Of a stretch of 64,000 nt of DNA, positions 35,765 through 48,621 are shown one piece after another. Each line of letters begins with the position of its first letter. Positions within the stretch are counted from its first letter, which is position 1. The notes beneath the pieces were generated by a model that was not told where the DNA came from, ran no database searches, and saw nothing but the letters and a program-made list of their open reading frames with translations. The position numbers were made by a program, and so were the translations under genes. Where the stretch lies: assembly GCF_028289855.1 (NCBI RefSeq), contig NZ_JAQGKZ010000059.1, positions 27,839-91,838 on the forward strand, written 5' to 3'. The DNA is from Sphingomonas bacterium (GTDB taxonomy: Bacteria; Pseudomonadota; Alphaproteobacteria; Sphingomonadales; Sphingomonadaceae).

Positions 35765-37798
35765 TTATTTCGCGCCGCCCAACCGGTCGATCTTCTGCCC
35801 CTTGGCGCTGGTGAAGACAAAGCCCGACAGCCCGGCCTTGCTCATGCGATTGACGAAGTCTTGGGCCTCATCGACCGATTTGAACGGCCCGGTGAGTACG
35901 CGATTGGTGGCGCGGAGCGGGGTCGACCAGCCCTGGCGGCCGCGGAACAGATCGGGCGCCTTGGTCTTGAGCCCGGCCCAGGCCTTTTCGAGGCTCGCTT
36001 CGTTGGCGCCACCCGCCACCTGCACCCACACACGCGCCGGTTCGCCCTTGGTAACGGCGTCCGCCTTGTCCTTGGCGTCGGCCTTTGCCTCGGCGGCCTT
36101 GCAGCGCGCCGAGGTCGTCGACTTGCCCTTGGCGCTCGCAGCCTTGGCAGTCGCAACCTTGCCCTTCACGGGCTTGGGCGGAAGCGGACAGCCGTTCTTG
36201 TCGAGCAGCGGAACGTCGTCCTTGGGCGGCTTGGCGGTCCGGCTCTTCGTATCGCTGGCGTCGGCGGTTTCGTCCTTGGTCCGGTTCTTGGCGCTATCTT
36301 TCGCTTTCCCCTTCCCCGTCGTCGGCGGGGGTGCAGCCGCGACCTCGTCCTTCACTAGTTTGCCGCGCGTCCGTGTCGTGCCTGGCTTGGGTTTTGGCTC
36401 ATCGACCGGCTTCTCGACCGCCGCCACCGCAACGGGCGCGGCGGCCGGACGGCGCGGCGGCGGCGGTGCGGACAATGGCAGGCGTTTATCAAGCCCGGCG
36501 ACGATCCGCGCGAGGACGGTATCCTCGCTGACCCGCGCGGTCGCGGTCGGCTCGGGCACGCCCGCTTCGGAGGCGCTTGGCTGGTCGGCGACGCCGGGGG
36601 TGGGTTCGGCAGGCGGCGCCGGCGTGGCGGTCTCCGCAACTGTGATCGGCGGCGTCGGCACAGGGTTCCGTAGCGGGGTCGCAACAGTAGCTGCCACGCT
36701 TACCGGCGGTGGTACGGGCGTTGGCGTAGGCGCGGGCCGTTCGTAGATCGTCACCGGCGCGGGCGCTATCGCCGGGTTCGACGGCACTGCAGCAACGCGG
36801 ACCGGCGGCGGGACCGGGGCGGGCACCGGCGCCGGCATCACGCGGGGCGGCACATAGGTCGGCGGCGCGAGCACGACTTCGACCGGCGCGGCGGCGACCG
36901 GCGGGACGGCGGGGGCGAGGTCGTCCTTCTTGCGCTTCTTGCGTTTGCGCCTGTCGTCGATCGCGGGAAGCACGACCGCCGTCGCAGCCACTTCTACCTT
37001 GGGCGCATAGGGATCGGGCCCGAGCCGCGGCAACGGCGGGACCATTTGCGCGTCGGCGATGCGTTCGGGGGTCGATCGCATCTCGCCGAAATTGACCGCG
37101 AACGCGCGATCGACCGCGGACAGTTGCGGCAAGCGGCGAAAAAACGGCGTCAGCCCAGCACCGAGCCCCGGCGACATCATCGTCGCGGCGATCTTTTCGG
37201 CGCCGTCGGTATCGCCGCTCATCGCCAGCACGAACGCACGGTCGCGCCACGCCGCGCGGTCGCTCTTGCGCAGCAACGGATCGAGCAGCTTGAGCGCCGC
37301 CTCCTTCTGCCCGACGATGCCGAGCGACAATGCGTAGCGCCGAGTCACCTCGTCGTCGGCGCCGTCCGACAATGCGAGGCGATAGTCGCGTTGCGCGCGA
37401 TCCGGTTGGCCGATCAGATCGTACGCGAGCCCGCGATCCCCGGCGAACTTGCGCGGGTCGAGCCCGCGGCGCTCCGCCTCCTGGAAGCGCAGCAATGCCA
37501 TGCCGGGGCGTTCCGCGCGCACCATCAGGCTGCCCCACCCCGCCTTGATCCGCGGGTTGTTGGGATCGAGCTTTTCGGCGCGCGTGAAGAACCCCGCCGA
37601 CGCGGTCGCATCGCCCATCCGCAGCGTCAGTTCGCCGGCGGTGATCAACGCCTCGATATCGACCGGGTTGGCGGCGAGGATCCGCATGTCGGCGGCGAGC
37701 GCGTCGGCGTCGCGATTCTCGATCGCGGTCTGGGCGTGCGCCCCACCCGCCACCGCGAATCCGAGCGCGGCAACAGTCAGGGTCCGGCGCAACATCAT
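35765..37798 (-). CDS. TPR and SPOR domain protein, exported
   Basis: Signal peptide 'MMLRRTLTVAALGFAVAGGAHAQ', TPR-like N-terminus, Pro/Ala/Lys-rich middle, C-terminal SPOR 'RVWVQVAGGANEASLEKAWAGLKTKAPDLFRGRQGWSTPLRATNRVLTGPFKSVDEAQDFVNRMSKAGLSGFVFTSAKGQ'. Confidence 0.85.
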   Translation of the reverse strand: MMLRRTLTVAALGFAVAGGAHAQTAIENRDADALAADMRILAANPVDIEALITAGELTLRMGDATASAGFFTRAEKLDPNNPRIKAGWGSLMVRAERPGMALLRFQEAERRGLDPRKFAGDRGLAYDLIGQPDRAQRDYRLALSDGADDEVTRRYALSLGIVGQKEAALKLLDPLLRKSDRAAWRDRAFVLAMSGDTDGAEKIAATMMSPGLGAGLTPFFRRLPQLSAVDRAFAVNFGEMRSTPERIADAQMVPPLPRLGPDPYAPKVEVAATAVVLPAIDDRRKRKKRKKDDLAPAVPPVAAAPVEVVLAPPTYVPPRVMPAPVPAPVPPPVRVAAVPSNPAIAPAPVTIYERPAPTPTPVPPPVSVAATVATPLRNPVPTPPITVAETATPAPPAEPTPGVADQPSASEAGVPEPTATARVSEDTVLARIVAGLDKRLPLSAPPPPRRPAAAPVAVAAVEKPVDEPKPKPGTTRTRGKLVKDEVAAAPPPTTGKGKAKDSAKNRTKDETADASDTKSRTAKPPKDDVPLLDKNGCPLPPKPVKGKVATAKAASAKGKSTTSARCKAAEAKADAKDKADAVTKGEPARVWVQVAGGANEASLEKAWAGLKTKAPDLFRGRQGWSTPLRATNRVLTGPFKSVDEAQDFVNRMSKAGLSGFVFTSAKGQKIDRLGGAK

Positions 37799-37914
37799 GT
37801 TGGCCTGCAGCCTAAACCGATTGGCGGCTGAACGGGAAATGATTGCCGGGACCACAAACGGCGAAACGGGGCGCGGCGGCGACGAATGCCCCCGCCCCCG
37901 TCTCTAAATGGGAA

Positions 37915-39429
<1,515 letters not shown>

Positions 39430-39529
39430 GTTCCCGCAAAAATTACCGGGGAACACCCTATGCCCACTACACCTTGCACCAACACCCCATCACTATCCAC
39501 TACAATTAGGGGTTGGTTGACTTATTTTG

Positions 39530-40792
39530 TTAATAATTCGCCCGCGCCGTTCGGATCAAGCGGCGCACCATCGAGAATGGCGACGGTCGGTGCACGACCT
39601 GATGGTCGCCCGCCGATAAAGCCCGCAAATCGATCGGGTCGGTCGCGGCGTGATGGACCAACCCCGACAGCGTTGCGAACGCCGGCCCGGAATGCGCGTC
39701 GGGCAGCCCGGTCAGCCCGCGCGGGCGGCCGATCCGGACCGAACGACCGAGCGCCGACTGCGCGTAATCCGCGATCCCCTTCAGCTCTGCCCCCCCGCCG
39801 GTCAGCACCACCTGGCGACCGACATTGCCGTCGAACTTCATCGCGGTCAGCGCCTTGCCGATCTCTCCCATCAGCAGTTCGAGCCGCTGGCGGATCACCG
39901 CGATCAGCTGCGCCTTGGTGATGCGCGCGCCCTCGCCCGCGCCGTCCTCGCTCAGCGGGGTGATCTCGATCACTTCGTGATTGTCGCGCGGCGTCGCGTT
40001 GGCGCAGCCATGGAAGCATTTCATCCGCTCGGCCTGGCTGCGGCTGGCGCCGAAGGTCGAGGCGATATCGTCGGTGATATCCGCCGCGCCCATCTGGATC
40101 GTGGTCAGCCCGACCAGCATCCCGCCCGCAAACAGCGAGACGTTGGTGATCCCGGCGCCCATTTCGACCAACGCCGTGCCCAGTTCACGCTCCTCGGCGC
40201 TGAGGCAAGCGAGCCCCGTCGCGACCGGCGCGGCGATGATCGCCTTCACCTCAAGGTGCGATTTCGCAACGCACAGCCCGATATTGCGCACCGGCGACCC
40301 GTCGGCGGCGACGACGTGGATGTGGACGCCAAGCCGGTCGGCGTGGAGCCCGAGCGGGTTCTTCACCCCGGTGATACCGTCGAGCGTGTAGAGCGCGGGC
40401 TGCGCATGGAGCACCATGCGGCCCGCCGGGTCGATCGATTCACGCCCGGCCCGCAACAGCGCGTCGATGTCCGATTGCTCGATCCGGTGGCCGCCCATCT
40501 CGAACTCGATCGAAGCGACGTCGCTGACCAGCCCGCCCGCCGAAAACCCGACCCAGACATTCTCGATATTGGTCTGCGCGATCCGCTCGGCCTGCTCGAC
40601 CGCTTCGCGCACCGCGACTTCGGTCGCGCCCATGTCGGCGATGCAGCCGCGCTTGATCCCGCGGCTTTCGCGCTGGCCGGTGCCGAGCACGATCAGCTCG
40701 CCGCCGTCGCCCTTTTGCGCGATCATCGCCGATACCTTCGACGACCCGATATCGAGCGCCGTGATCAGTCCTTCGGGTCCAGCCTTGGCCAT
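39530..40792 (-). CDS. ftsA: cell division protein FtsA
   Basis: 'LITALDIGSSKVSAMIAQ', 'LVEMGAGITNVSLFAGG', 'VVLTGGGAELKGIADYAQ'. Confidence 0.95.
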   Translation of the reverse strand: MAKAGPEGLITALDIGSSKVSAMIAQKGDGGELIVLGTGQRESRGIKRGCIADMGATEVAVREAVEQAERIAQTNIENVWVGFSAGGLVSDVASIEFEMGGHRIEQSDIDALLRAGRESIDPAGRMVLHAQPALYTLDGITGVKNPLGLHADRLGVHIHVVAADGSPVRNIGLCVAKSHLEVKAIIAAPVATGLACLSAEERELGTALVEMGAGITNVSLFAGGMLVGLTTIQMGAADITDDIASTFGASRSQAERMKCFHGCANATPRDNHEVIEITPLSEDGAGEGARITKAQLIAVIRQRLELLMGEIGKALTAMKFDGNVGRQVVLTGGGAELKGIADYAQSALGRSVRIGRPRGLTGLPDAHSGPAFATLSGLVHHAATDPIDLRALSAGDHQVVHRPSPFSMVRRLIRTARANY

Positions 40793-40803
40793 CGTTACTC
40801 CCC

Positions 40804-41727
40804 TTACACGTTGTCGCGCGACACCGCGCGGTCCGATTTGGTCGTTTCAGGTTTTGCCGTCGCGCTCGGTTTGGGCGCCGGCGCGCGCATCCCCGGATCG
40901 GGCTTGCGCACCACCATCCGGGTCGGGTCGCGCAGGTCGAACTTGATATAGCCGTTGCCGAGCAATTTGTCGGTCCCGTCCTTCTCGGCAAACAATTTGA
41001 GCGCCTTGGCCGCTTCGTCGTCGCCCTCGGGCAGCGACAGGATTTCGCCGCTGTCGAACAATAGGTCCCAGCGCCGGTTGCCGACCCAGGTCGCGGCGCG
41101 CACCTTGGGCTTGAGCGCGGGCGCGGCCACCATCAATGTTTGATACGCCGGCTCCTGGCGGTCGGCGCCGGGGCCGATCACCAGCGGCAGATCGGGCATC
41201 GCGTCGGCGGAGACCGGCTCGAGATAGACGCCATCACGGTCGATCAGGCTGAGCACGCCGTGATCCTGCCACACCGCGGCAGGCGTGCGCTCGACGATGC
41301 GGATCAACAGCGTGTCGGGCAGCCGGCGTGAGACGTGCGCGTCCTGCACCCAGCCATATTGCAGCAAGCGGTCGCGGACGAGGTTGAGGTCGACCAGCGG
41401 CATCGCGCGCGATTTCTGATCGAGCGCGACAGCATATACTGTGGTGACATCCATCCTTTTGACGCCGCGCACCTCGATCTGGTCGACGCGGAAACCGGCC
41501 TTGCCGACCTGCTCGGCGATCGCGGTGCCGACCCGCGCGTTGATGCCCGTCAAATTACCGGCAACGTACACCCCGCCAAGCACCACGATTACGATCGTCC
41601 AAGTCGCGATCCGCCGCAGCGCGACGTGGCTCAAGGGAATCCGCGCGAGAATGCGATCGACGATCGACGTCTTCTTCTTACGGGTCGGGCGCCCCTTGGG
41701 CCGGGCGCGAGTGGGCTGGCGGCTCAT
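40804..41727 (-). CDS. ftsQ: cell division protein FtsQ
   Basis: TM 'RIATWTIVIVVLGGVYVAGNLTG', POTRA 'FRVDQIEVRGVKRMDVTTVY'; in order ddl-ftsQ-ftsA. Confidence 0.92.
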   Translation of the reverse strand: MSRQPTRARPKGRPTRKKKTSIVDRILARIPLSHVALRRIATWTIVIVVLGGVYVAGNLTGINARVGTAIAEQVGKAGFRVDQIEVRGVKRMDVTTVYAVALDQKSRAMPLVDLNLVRDRLLQYGWVQDAHVSRRLPDTLLIRIVERTPAAVWQDHGVLSLIDRDGVYLEPVSADAMPDLPLVIGPGADRQEPAYQTLMVAAPALKPKVRAATWVGNRRWDLLFDSGEILSLPEGDDEAAKALKLFAEKDGTDKLLGNGYIKFDLRDPTRMVVRKPDPGMRAPAPKPSATAKPETTKSDRAVSRDNV

Positions 41728-42641
41728 GCGAGCGCCTCGTCGACGATCATCTGGACGAGTTCGGGGTACGAGATGCCGCAATGCCGCGCTTGTTCGGGAA
41801 CGAGGCTGAGCGGGGTCATGCCTGGCTGGGTGTTCACTTCGAGCAGGAACAACCCGTCCTCGCCGCGCTCGTCGTCCCAGCGGAAGTCGGAGCGCGATGC
41901 GCCCTTGCAGCCGAGCAGCCGGTGCGCCTCCAGCGCGATGCGCTTGCACGCAGCCGCGATGTGGTCGGGGATTTGCGCCGGAAAAACGTGCTCGGTCATC
42001 CCGTCGGTATATTTGGCGTCGTAATCGTACCAGCCCGATTTGGGCTTGAGCTCGGTTACGCCAAGCGCTTTGCCGCCGAGAATGGCGGTGGTCAGCTCGC
42101 GGCCACGCACATAGGGTTCGGCGAGCAATTCCTCGAATTCCTGCCACGGCCCCGCGACGTCGCGGCCGATCGGCTGGCCGTAATTGCCCTCATCGGTGAC
42201 GATCGCGACACCGACCGACGAGCCTTCGTTGACGGGCTTGAGCACGTACGGCCGCTTGAGCGGATCGCCCTCGAACACCTCGACCGACTTGACGATGCGC
42301 CCGCCGGGCATCGGAATACCGTGCGGGACGAGCGCCTGCTTGGTCAGCACCTTGTCGATCGCGATCACCGAGGTGACCATGCCCGAGTGGGTATATTTCA
42401 GCCCCATCAGGTCGAGCATGCCCTGCACCGTACCGTCCTCACCGGGGGTGCCGTGAAGCGCGTTGAACACGACATCGGGCTTGGCCTCGGCGAGCTTGGC
42501 GGCGACATCGCGGTCCATGTCGATCGCGGTGACGCGGTGCCCGAGCGACTCGAGTGCTTCGGCGATGCCCTTGCCCGACATCAGCGAAACCTCGCGCTCG
42601 GCCGACCAGCCGCCCATCAGGACTGCGACGTGAAGGCTCAT
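41724..42641 (-). CDS. ddl: D-alanine--D-alanine ligase
   Basis: 'VAVLMGGWSAEREVSLMSGKGIAEAL', 'LHGTPGEDGTVQGMLDLMGLKYTHSG', 'LEVNTQPGMTPLSLVPEQA'. Confidence 0.96.
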   Translation of the reverse strand: MSLHVAVLMGGWSAEREVSLMSGKGIAEALESLGHRVTAIDMDRDVAAKLAEAKPDVVFNALHGTPGEDGTVQGMLDLMGLKYTHSGMVTSVIAIDKVLTKQALVPHGIPMPGGRIVKSVEVFEGDPLKRPYVLKPVNEGSSVGVAIVTDEGNYGQPIGRDVAGPWQEFEELLAEPYVRGRELTTAILGGKALGVTELKPKSGWYDYDAKYTDGMTEHVFPAQIPDHIAAACKRIALEAHRLLGCKGASRSDFRWDDERGEDGLFLLEVNTQPGMTPLSLVPEQARHCGISYPELVQMIVDEALA

Positions 42642-43519
42642 GCGACTTGCCCCACGCGCTGGATTTCCCACTCAAGCGTCACGCCGCTGTTCGCCTTCAC
42701 CTTCTCACGCACTTCCTCACCCAAGCCTTCGATATCCGCGCTCGTCGCGTCACCGAGATTGAGAAGGAAATTGCAATGTTTCTCCGATACTTGCGCATCG
42801 CCGCGACGCAACCCCCGGCAACCCGCCTCGTCGACCAATTGCCAGGCTTTGTGGCCCTCGGGGTTCTTGAAGGTCGAACCACCAGTCTTTGAGCGCAACG
42901 GCTGCGAGGCTTCGCGCGCGGCGGCGATGCGGTCCATTTCGGCCTGGACTGTCGCCGACTCCGCCGGGTGGCCCCGGAACGTCGCCGAAACGACGATCGC
43001 GCCCTCGGGCAGTTCGCTGTGACGATACGTGTACCCAAGATCGCCGAGCGCCAGCGTCCGCCGCTCGCCCGATCGCAGCACGACCTCCGCCTCGACCAGC
43101 ACGTCCTTGACCTCGCGGCCGTAGGCGCCGCCATTCATCCGCACGAACCCGCCGACCGTGCCAGGGATCGAGCGCAGGAATTCGAGACCGCTGATACCGG
43201 CATCGCGCGCGTTGGAGGTGACTAGGATGCCGGGCGCGCCGCCGCCGCACTTGAGCGTGGTGTCGTCGAGCCGCTCGACCTTGGCGAATGCCTTGCCGAG
43301 TCGAACCACCACGCCAGGCACGCCGCCGTCGCGCACGATCAGGTTCGAGCCGAGGCCCAACCCCATTACCGGCACCGACGGGTCAAGCGCGTAGAGGAAG
43401 GTTTCGAGATCGGCGACATCCGCCGGCTCGAACAGCCATTCGGCGGCGCCGCCGCTCTTGAACCACACGAGCGGCGCCAGCGGCGCGCCGTGCGTCAGGC
43501 GTCCGCGCACCGGGGGCAT
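42638..43519 (-). CDS. murB: UDP-N-acetylmuramate dehydrogenase
   Basis: 'MGLGLGSNLIVRDGGVPGVVVRLGKAF', 'LRSIPGTVGGFVRMNGGAYG', 'KTGGSTFKNPEGHKAWQLVDEAG'. Confidence 0.95.
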   Translation of the reverse strand: MPPVRGRLTHGAPLAPLVWFKSGGAAEWLFEPADVADLETFLYALDPSVPVMGLGLGSNLIVRDGGVPGVVVRLGKAFAKVERLDDTTLKCGGGAPGILVTSNARDAGISGLEFLRSIPGTVGGFVRMNGGAYGREVKDVLVEAEVVLRSGERRTLALGDLGYTYRHSELPEGAIVVSATFRGHPAESATVQAEMDRIAAAREASQPLRSKTGGSTFKNPEGHKAWQLVDEAGCRGLRRGDAQVSEKHCNFLLNLGDATSADIEGLGEEVREKVKANSGVTLEWEIQRVGQVA

Positions 43520-43533
43520 GGCGTAGCAGACGC

Positions 43534-44952
43534 TCACCGCGCCGCCTCGATCCCGGCGGCCAATCCCGCCGCCCACTTCGTAATGTCACCCGCGCCAAGG
43601 CACACAACCATATCGCCCGGCTGGACGACGCCCGCCAATTCCTTGGCCAGCTCCTCAGCCGATCCGATCGTCGCCGCCGAGCGATGCCCGCGGCGCTTCA
43701 GTCCATCGACCAACGCCTGCGCGTCGACGCCCTCGATCGGCTGCTCGCCCGCGGCATAGACCGGCGTCACGTACACCATGTCGGCGTCGTTGAACGCTTG
43801 CTGGAACTCCTCCATCAGATTGCCGAGCCGCGTGAAGCGGTGCGGCTGGACCACAGCGATAACGCGGTTGGCCACACCCTCGCGCGCGGCGGACAGCACC
43901 GCGCGGATTTCGACCGGATGGTGGCCGTAATCGTCGATGATCGCGGCGCTGCCCTGCTTGCCGAACGACACCTCGCCGACTTTGGTAAAGCGCCGTTTGA
44001 CCCCGGAGAATTTGGCGAAGCCCTTCTCGATCGTCTTGTCGGGCACCCCCATTTCGAGCGCGACGCCGATCGCGGCGAGCGCGTTCTGGACGTTGTGGCG
44101 GCCGGGCATCGGCAACTCGATATGCTCGATCGAGCGGACCGAGCCGTCGCGCTGGCGGATGATCGCCTCGAAGCGGTTGCCGCCGGGAATCGGGGTGACG
44201 TTGACCCCGCGAATGTCGGCCTGGGTCGAAAAGCCGTACGTCACGATCCGCCGGTCGCGGACGCGCGGGAGGACCGCCTGCACCTCGGGATGGTCGAGGC
44301 ACAGCAGCGCCGCGCCATAGAACGGTACGTTCTCGATGAACTGAACGAACGCGTCCTTGATCGCGTCGAAGCTGCCGTAATGGTCGAGATGTTCCGGATC
44401 GATGTTGGTGACGACAGCGATCGTGCCGTCCAATCGCAGAAAGCTGCCGTCGCTTTCGTCGGCCTCGACCACCATCCATTCGCTGTCGCCGAGCCGGGCG
44501 TTCGAGCCATAGCTGTTGATGATCCCGCCGTTGATGACGGTCGGGTCGATCCCGCCCGCGTCGAGCAGCGCGGCGATCATGCTGGTCGTCGTGGTCTTGC
44601 CGTGCGTCCCCGCCACCGCGACGGTCGATTTGAGCCGCATCAGTTCGGCGAGCATTTCGGCGCGGCGAACGACCGGGATGCGCCGTTCGAGCGCGGCCTC
44701 GACCTCGGGATTGGCCCGCTTGATCGCGGTGCTGGTCACGACAACCGCGGCGTCGCCGAGATTGTCCGCGGCGTGGCCGATCTTCACGTCGATGCCCATG
44801 TCGCGCAGCGATTGGATGACATAGCTCTCGGCGACGTCCGACCCCTGCACCTTGTAGCCGAGGTTGTGCATCACCTCGGCAATGCCGGACATGCCGATCC
44901 CGCCGATGCCGACGAAGTGGATCGCGCCGATGTCTGTTTTGAGGCCAGTCAT
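43534..44952 (-). CDS. murC: UDP-N-acetylmuramate--L-alanine ligase
   Basis: '[29 protein letters not shown]', '[18 protein letters not shown]', '[21 protein letters not shown]'. Confidence 0.97.
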   Translation of the reverse strand: MTGLKTDIGAIHFVGIGGIGMSGIAEVMHNLGYKVQGSDVAESYVIQSLRDMGIDVKIGHAADNLGDAAVVVTSTAIKRANPEVEAALERRIPVVRRAEMLAELMRLKSTVAVAGTHGKTTTTSMIAALLDAGGIDPTVINGGIINSYGSNARLGDSEWMVVEADESDGSFLRLDGTIAVVTNIDPEHLDHYGSFDAIKDAFVQFIENVPFYGAALLCLDHPEVQAVLPRVRDRRIVTYGFSTQADIRGVNVTPIPGGNRFEAIIRQRDGSVRSIEHIELPMPGRHNVQNALAAIGVALEMGVPDKTIEKGFAKFSGVKRRFTKVGEVSFGKQGSAAIIDDYGHHPVEIRAVLSAAREGVANRVIAVVQPHRFTRLGNLMEEFQQAFNDADMVYVTPVYAAGEQPIEGVDAQALVDGLKRRGHRSAATIGSAEELAKELAGVVQPGDMVVCLGAGDITKWAAGLAAGIEAAR

Positions 44953-46109
44953 GCGAACGCCGCCTCTCCGCTTGGGAGTTCGGGTTGCGCCGCACCCACC
45001 GGCATGTCGCCCGCCGGATTGCTGATGTTCTCGACCAGGTCGGCCAGGTCGCGCGCAGCATCGGGGTGCCCGCACGATCGCGCGCGGGCGGCGGCGTTCT
45101 GCAGCGCTTCGGGATCGAGCCCGAGCTTCTGCATCTGCTTGGCAAGCTCGACGGGCGTGAACTGGCTCTGCGCGATCACCCGCGCGCCGCCCGCCTCTGC
45201 GATTTCGCGGGCATTGTCGGTCTGGTGGTCGTCGGTCGCGCTCGGCAGGGGCACGAGGATCGCGGGACGCCCGGCGGCAGTCAACTCGGCGATCGTCGAG
45301 GCCCCGGCGCGCGCGATGACGAGGTGCGCCCAGGCGAGATGCTCTGGCAGATCGGGCAGATACGTCGCCAGATCGGCGGCGATCGACAGCTGGGCGTACT
45401 TGGCGCGCGCAGCGTCGATATCCTCGACCCGCGCCTGATGCGTTACTTGCAAGCGGCGGCGGAAATTGACCGGGAGCATCGCGAGCCCGTCGGGAACGAC
45501 CTGCGAGAGGACGCTCGCGCCCTGGCTGCCGCCCGTCACCAGCACGCGAAAGATGCTGTCCTCCTCGAGCATCGGATAGGGCCGGTCGCGCAGCGCAAGC
45601 ACTTCGTCGCGCACCGGATTGCCGGTTAGCATCACTTTGCCGCGATATTTCTCCGCCAGCCGCTCGACCTTGCCGTACGACGTGGCGATCGCATCGACCT
45701 TCCCCGCGACCAGCCGGTTGACGCGCCCGAGCACCGCATTCTGCTCGTGCACCGCGGTTGGGATCTTGCGGTTGAACGCCGCGAGCAGCGCCGGAAGCGC
45801 CGGATAGCCGCCGAACCCGATCACCGCCGCGGGCTTCAATTTCTCGTACAATTCGATCGCCTGACCACGCGCCGCGAGCATCGCCCGCCCCGCACGATAC
45901 CAGCCTATCGGCCCGCCCTGCATCCGCCCTGCGGGCAGCACATGCGTCTCGACCCCGTCGAACAGCCCGGGAAAGCGCACGCCGCGCTCGTCGCTGATCA
46001 GGTCGACGCGGTGCCCGCGCCGCTTCAGTTCCTCGGCCAAGGCGGCGGCCGGCACCATGTGCCCGCCGGTGCCGCCCGCGGCCAACACGAACTGCCGCAC
46101 TCTCGTCAT
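44949..46109 (-). CDS. murG: UDP-N-acetylglucosamine--N-acetylmuramyl-(pentapeptide) transferase
   Basis: '[27 protein letters not shown]', '[16 protein letters not shown]', '[26 protein letters not shown]'. Confidence 0.96.
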   Translation of the reverse strand: MTRVRQFVLAAGGTGGHMVPAAALAEELKRRGHRVDLISDERGVRFPGLFDGVETHVLPAGRMQGGPIGWYRAGRAMLAARGQAIELYEKLKPAAVIGFGGYPALPALLAAFNRKIPTAVHEQNAVLGRVNRLVAGKVDAIATSYGKVERLAEKYRGKVMLTGNPVRDEVLALRDRPYPMLEEDSIFRVLVTGGSQGASVLSQVVPDGLAMLPVNFRRRLQVTHQARVEDIDAARAKYAQLSIAADLATYLPDLPEHLAWAHLVIARAGASTIAELTAAGRPAILVPLPSATDDHQTDNAREIAEAGGARVIAQSQFTPVELAKQMQKLGLDPEALQNAAARARSCGHPDAARDLADLVENISNPAGDMPVGAAQPELPSGEAAFA

Positions 46110-47326
46110 TCGCCGCTCCATTTCACGACATAGGGGGAGCGGCTCACAAACGGGTTCCGGCGCGTAAAGGCAAGCAGCAACCCCATCCCCGCCGACAGCG
46201 CGATCATCGACGACCCGCCGTACGAGATGAACGGCATCGTCATGCCCTTGGACGGGGCGAGCCCGGTGTTCACCGCCATGGAGATCAGCGCCTGTGCGCC
46301 GAACTGAATGGCGAGGCCGGCGGCAGCGAGGAGGCGGAAATCGTCCTGTTCGTCCAATAGCTTGACGAACACGCGCACGACGATCGCAAGGAAGATCAGC
46401 GCGACGATCCCGCACGCGATCAGCCCGAATTCCTCGCCGATCACCGAGAAGATGTAGTCGGTATGCGCCTCGGGCAGGCGGAACTTCATCTGTCCCCCGC
46501 CGGGACCGGTGCCGAGCCAGCCGCCCGCGGTCAGCGTCGCGCGCGCGGCATTGACCTGGAAATGCTCGGCCGGGTCGGACGATCCCGGGAACAGGAACGC
46601 GTCGATCCGGGTGCGCGCGGTGCCGTAAAAAACGTACGCCGCGACCACCCCTGCGAGTGCGACGCCTCCCAGCGTCAGGATCGCGCGGGTCGACACACCC
46701 GAGATCAGCAGCAGCGCGAGCCACACCACGCAGAACACGACGGTCTGGCCGAAATCGGGCTGGAGCATCAGCAATGTCGCGACGGTCGCGGTCAGCCCGC
46801 CGGTCAGCAGCGTGAGCATCCCTGCCGACAGCCCTTCCTTGCCCTTGAGCGACAACAGCCATGCGGTCGCGACGATGAAGCAGGGCTTGAGGAATTCGGA
46901 CGGCTGAAATTGCGAAATGCCGACGCCGAGCCAGCGCCGCGCGCCGTTCACCGTCACCCCGGCGATCGGCACCAGCATCAGGCAGACCAAAAATCCCGCA
47001 CAGCCGATCAAGGCCAGACGACGCGCGCGCTCGGCGGGCAGCATCGAGACGATCACCAGCACCGGCAACGACACGCACACCCACATCAATTGCCGCCAGA
47101 AATAGTAGAGCGGCGCCATATGATGCGTCGCATCCGAATAACGCTGCGCCGTCGCGGGCGACGCCGCCGCCACCGCGACCAGCCCGATCGCGATCAGGAA
47201 CAAGGTCAGGATCAGGATCAGCCAGTCGATGTCCCAGAACCATGCGCCCAGCGCCGAGCGGTCGGCGCGCCCGCCGCGCCGGGCGAAGCGAGTCATCAGG
47301 CCGTCCTTGACCGGCAGCGTGCTCAC
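46106..47326 (-). CDS. ftsW: SEDS protein FtsW
   Basis: '[22 protein letters not shown]', '[30 protein letters not shown]', '[22 protein letters not shown]'. Confidence 0.96.
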   Translation of the reverse strand: MSTLPVKDGLMTRFARRGGRADRSALGAWFWDIDWLILILTLFLIAIGLVAVAAASPATAQRYSDATHHMAPLYYFWRQLMWVCVSLPVLVIVSMLPAERARRLALIGCAGFLVCLMLVPIAGVTVNGARRWLGVGISQFQPSEFLKPCFIVATAWLLSLKGKEGLSAGMLTLLTGGLTATVATLLMLQPDFGQTVVFCVVWLALLLISGVSTRAILTLGGVALAGVVAAYVFYGTARTRIDAFLFPGSSDPAEHFQVNAARATLTAGGWLGTGPGGGQMKFRLPEAHTDYIFSVIGEEFGLIACGIVALIFLAIVVRVFVKLLDEQDDFRLLAAAGLAIQFGAQALISMAVNTGLAPSKGMTMPFISYGGSSMIALSAGMGLLLAFTRRNPFVSRSPYVVKWSGE

Positions 47327-48621
47327 GACATCGCCTCGACCAGTCCGCGGAAGGTGTCGCCGCGGTCCTCGTAATCGCGGAACTGATCGAACGACGCGCA
47401 GGCGGGGGACAGCAGCACCGTATCACCCGGTTCGGCCGCGGCGCGCGCGAGATCGACCGCGTCGGGCAGCGTGCCGGCGTAGGTTGTCGGAATTGTGTCG
47501 GCGAGCAGGTCGCGGAACAGCATCCCCGCCTCGCCGATCGTGTACGCGGCGCGGACATGCCCGAACGCCGGGCGGCATGCGTCGAGATTGTCGGTCTTGG
47601 CCTGGCCACCGAGAATCCAGTGAATGCGGTCGAACGCGGCGAGCGCGGGGGCGGTCGAGTCCGGATTGGTCGCCTTGCTGTCGTTGACATAGGCGACGCC
47701 GTTGAAGACGCCGACCCGCTCCATCCGGTGCGGCAGGCCGGCGAAGCTTTCCAGCCCGGCGTCGATCGCCGCTTCCGGAATACTGAGCGCCTGGCACGCG
47801 GCGATCGCGGCGAGCGCGTTCTGCGCGTTGTGCGGGCCTTGCAGCGACGGCCAGCGCGACTGGTCCATGCACACGCCCGGTGCGATCTTGTGGAGATGTT
47901 CGGCACGTGCGGACAGGCCGCGCGCGATCTTCGCCGAAGCATCGTCCCCGATCCCGATCACCGCGTCGTGGCCGGGCGACTGCATCGCGAACAGGCGGGC
48001 CTTCGACGCGGCATAGCCCTCGAACCCATCGTAGCGGTCGAGATGGTCGGGGGTGATGTTGAGCAACACCGCGACGTCGCAATCGAGGCTGAAGGTCAGA
48101 TCGAGCTGGTAGCTCGACAGTTCGATCACATAGATTCCGCCTTCAGGCAGCGGCTCCTCGCCAAGAATCGGCAAGCCGATATTGCCGCCCAGCCGCGATG
48201 GGACGCCGGCGGTCTCGACGATGTGATGGATCAGCGCGGTAGTCGTCGACTTGCCATTGGTCCCCGTGATCCCGACGACGCGGTGGGGCGGCAGTTCGCT
48301 CCGCGCCTCCACGAACAATTCGATGTCGCCGATGATCGGCACGCCCGCCGCGCGTGCTCTCGCCGCGACCGGATGGCGGTTGAGCGGAACGCCGGGCGAC
48401 ACCACCACGCCTGCGAACCCCGTCAGATCCATCGTCGCGGTATCGGCCAGCGTCACCCCGTGCGGATGATATTCGATCACCGCCTTGCGTACGGTTTCGT
48501 CGGCGTCCCACGCGAACACCTCCGCACCGGCCGCGACCAGCGCCTCGACCGTTGCCGCGCCCGACCGCGCCAGCCCGAGCACCGCATAGCGTCTGTCGCG
48601 CCAGGCCGGGCTGGTGATCAC
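47323..48621 (-). CDS. murD: UDP-N-acetylmuramoyl-L-alanine--D-glutamate ligase (GTG start)
   Basis: '[22 protein letters not shown]', '[30 protein letters not shown]'; GTGA overlap with mraY. Confidence 0.95.
   Translation of the reverse strand: MITSPAWRDRRYAVLGLARSGAATVEALVAAGAEVFAWDADETVRKAVIEYHPHGVTLADTATMDLTGFAGVVVSPGVPLNRHPVAARARAAGVPIIGDIELFVEARSELPPHRVVGITGTNGKSTTTALIHHIVETAGVPSRLGGNIGLPILGEEPLPEGGIYVIELSSYQLDLTFSLDCDVAVLLNITPDHLDRYDGFEGYAASKARLFAMQSPGHDAVIGIGDDASAKIARGLSARAEHLHKIAPGVCMDQSRWPSLQGPHNAQNALAAIAACQALSIPEAAIDAGLESFAGLPHRMERVGVFNGVAYVNDSKATNPDSTAPALAAFDRIHWILGGQAKTDNLDACRPAFGHVRAAYTIGEAGMLFRDLLADTIPTTYAGTLPDAVDLARAAAEPGDTVLLSPACASFDQFRDYEDRGDTFRGLVEAMS

Noticed and set aside
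43684-45438. 584-aa + strand ORF over murC/murG
   Set aside because: Antisense shadow frame; no recognisable domain.
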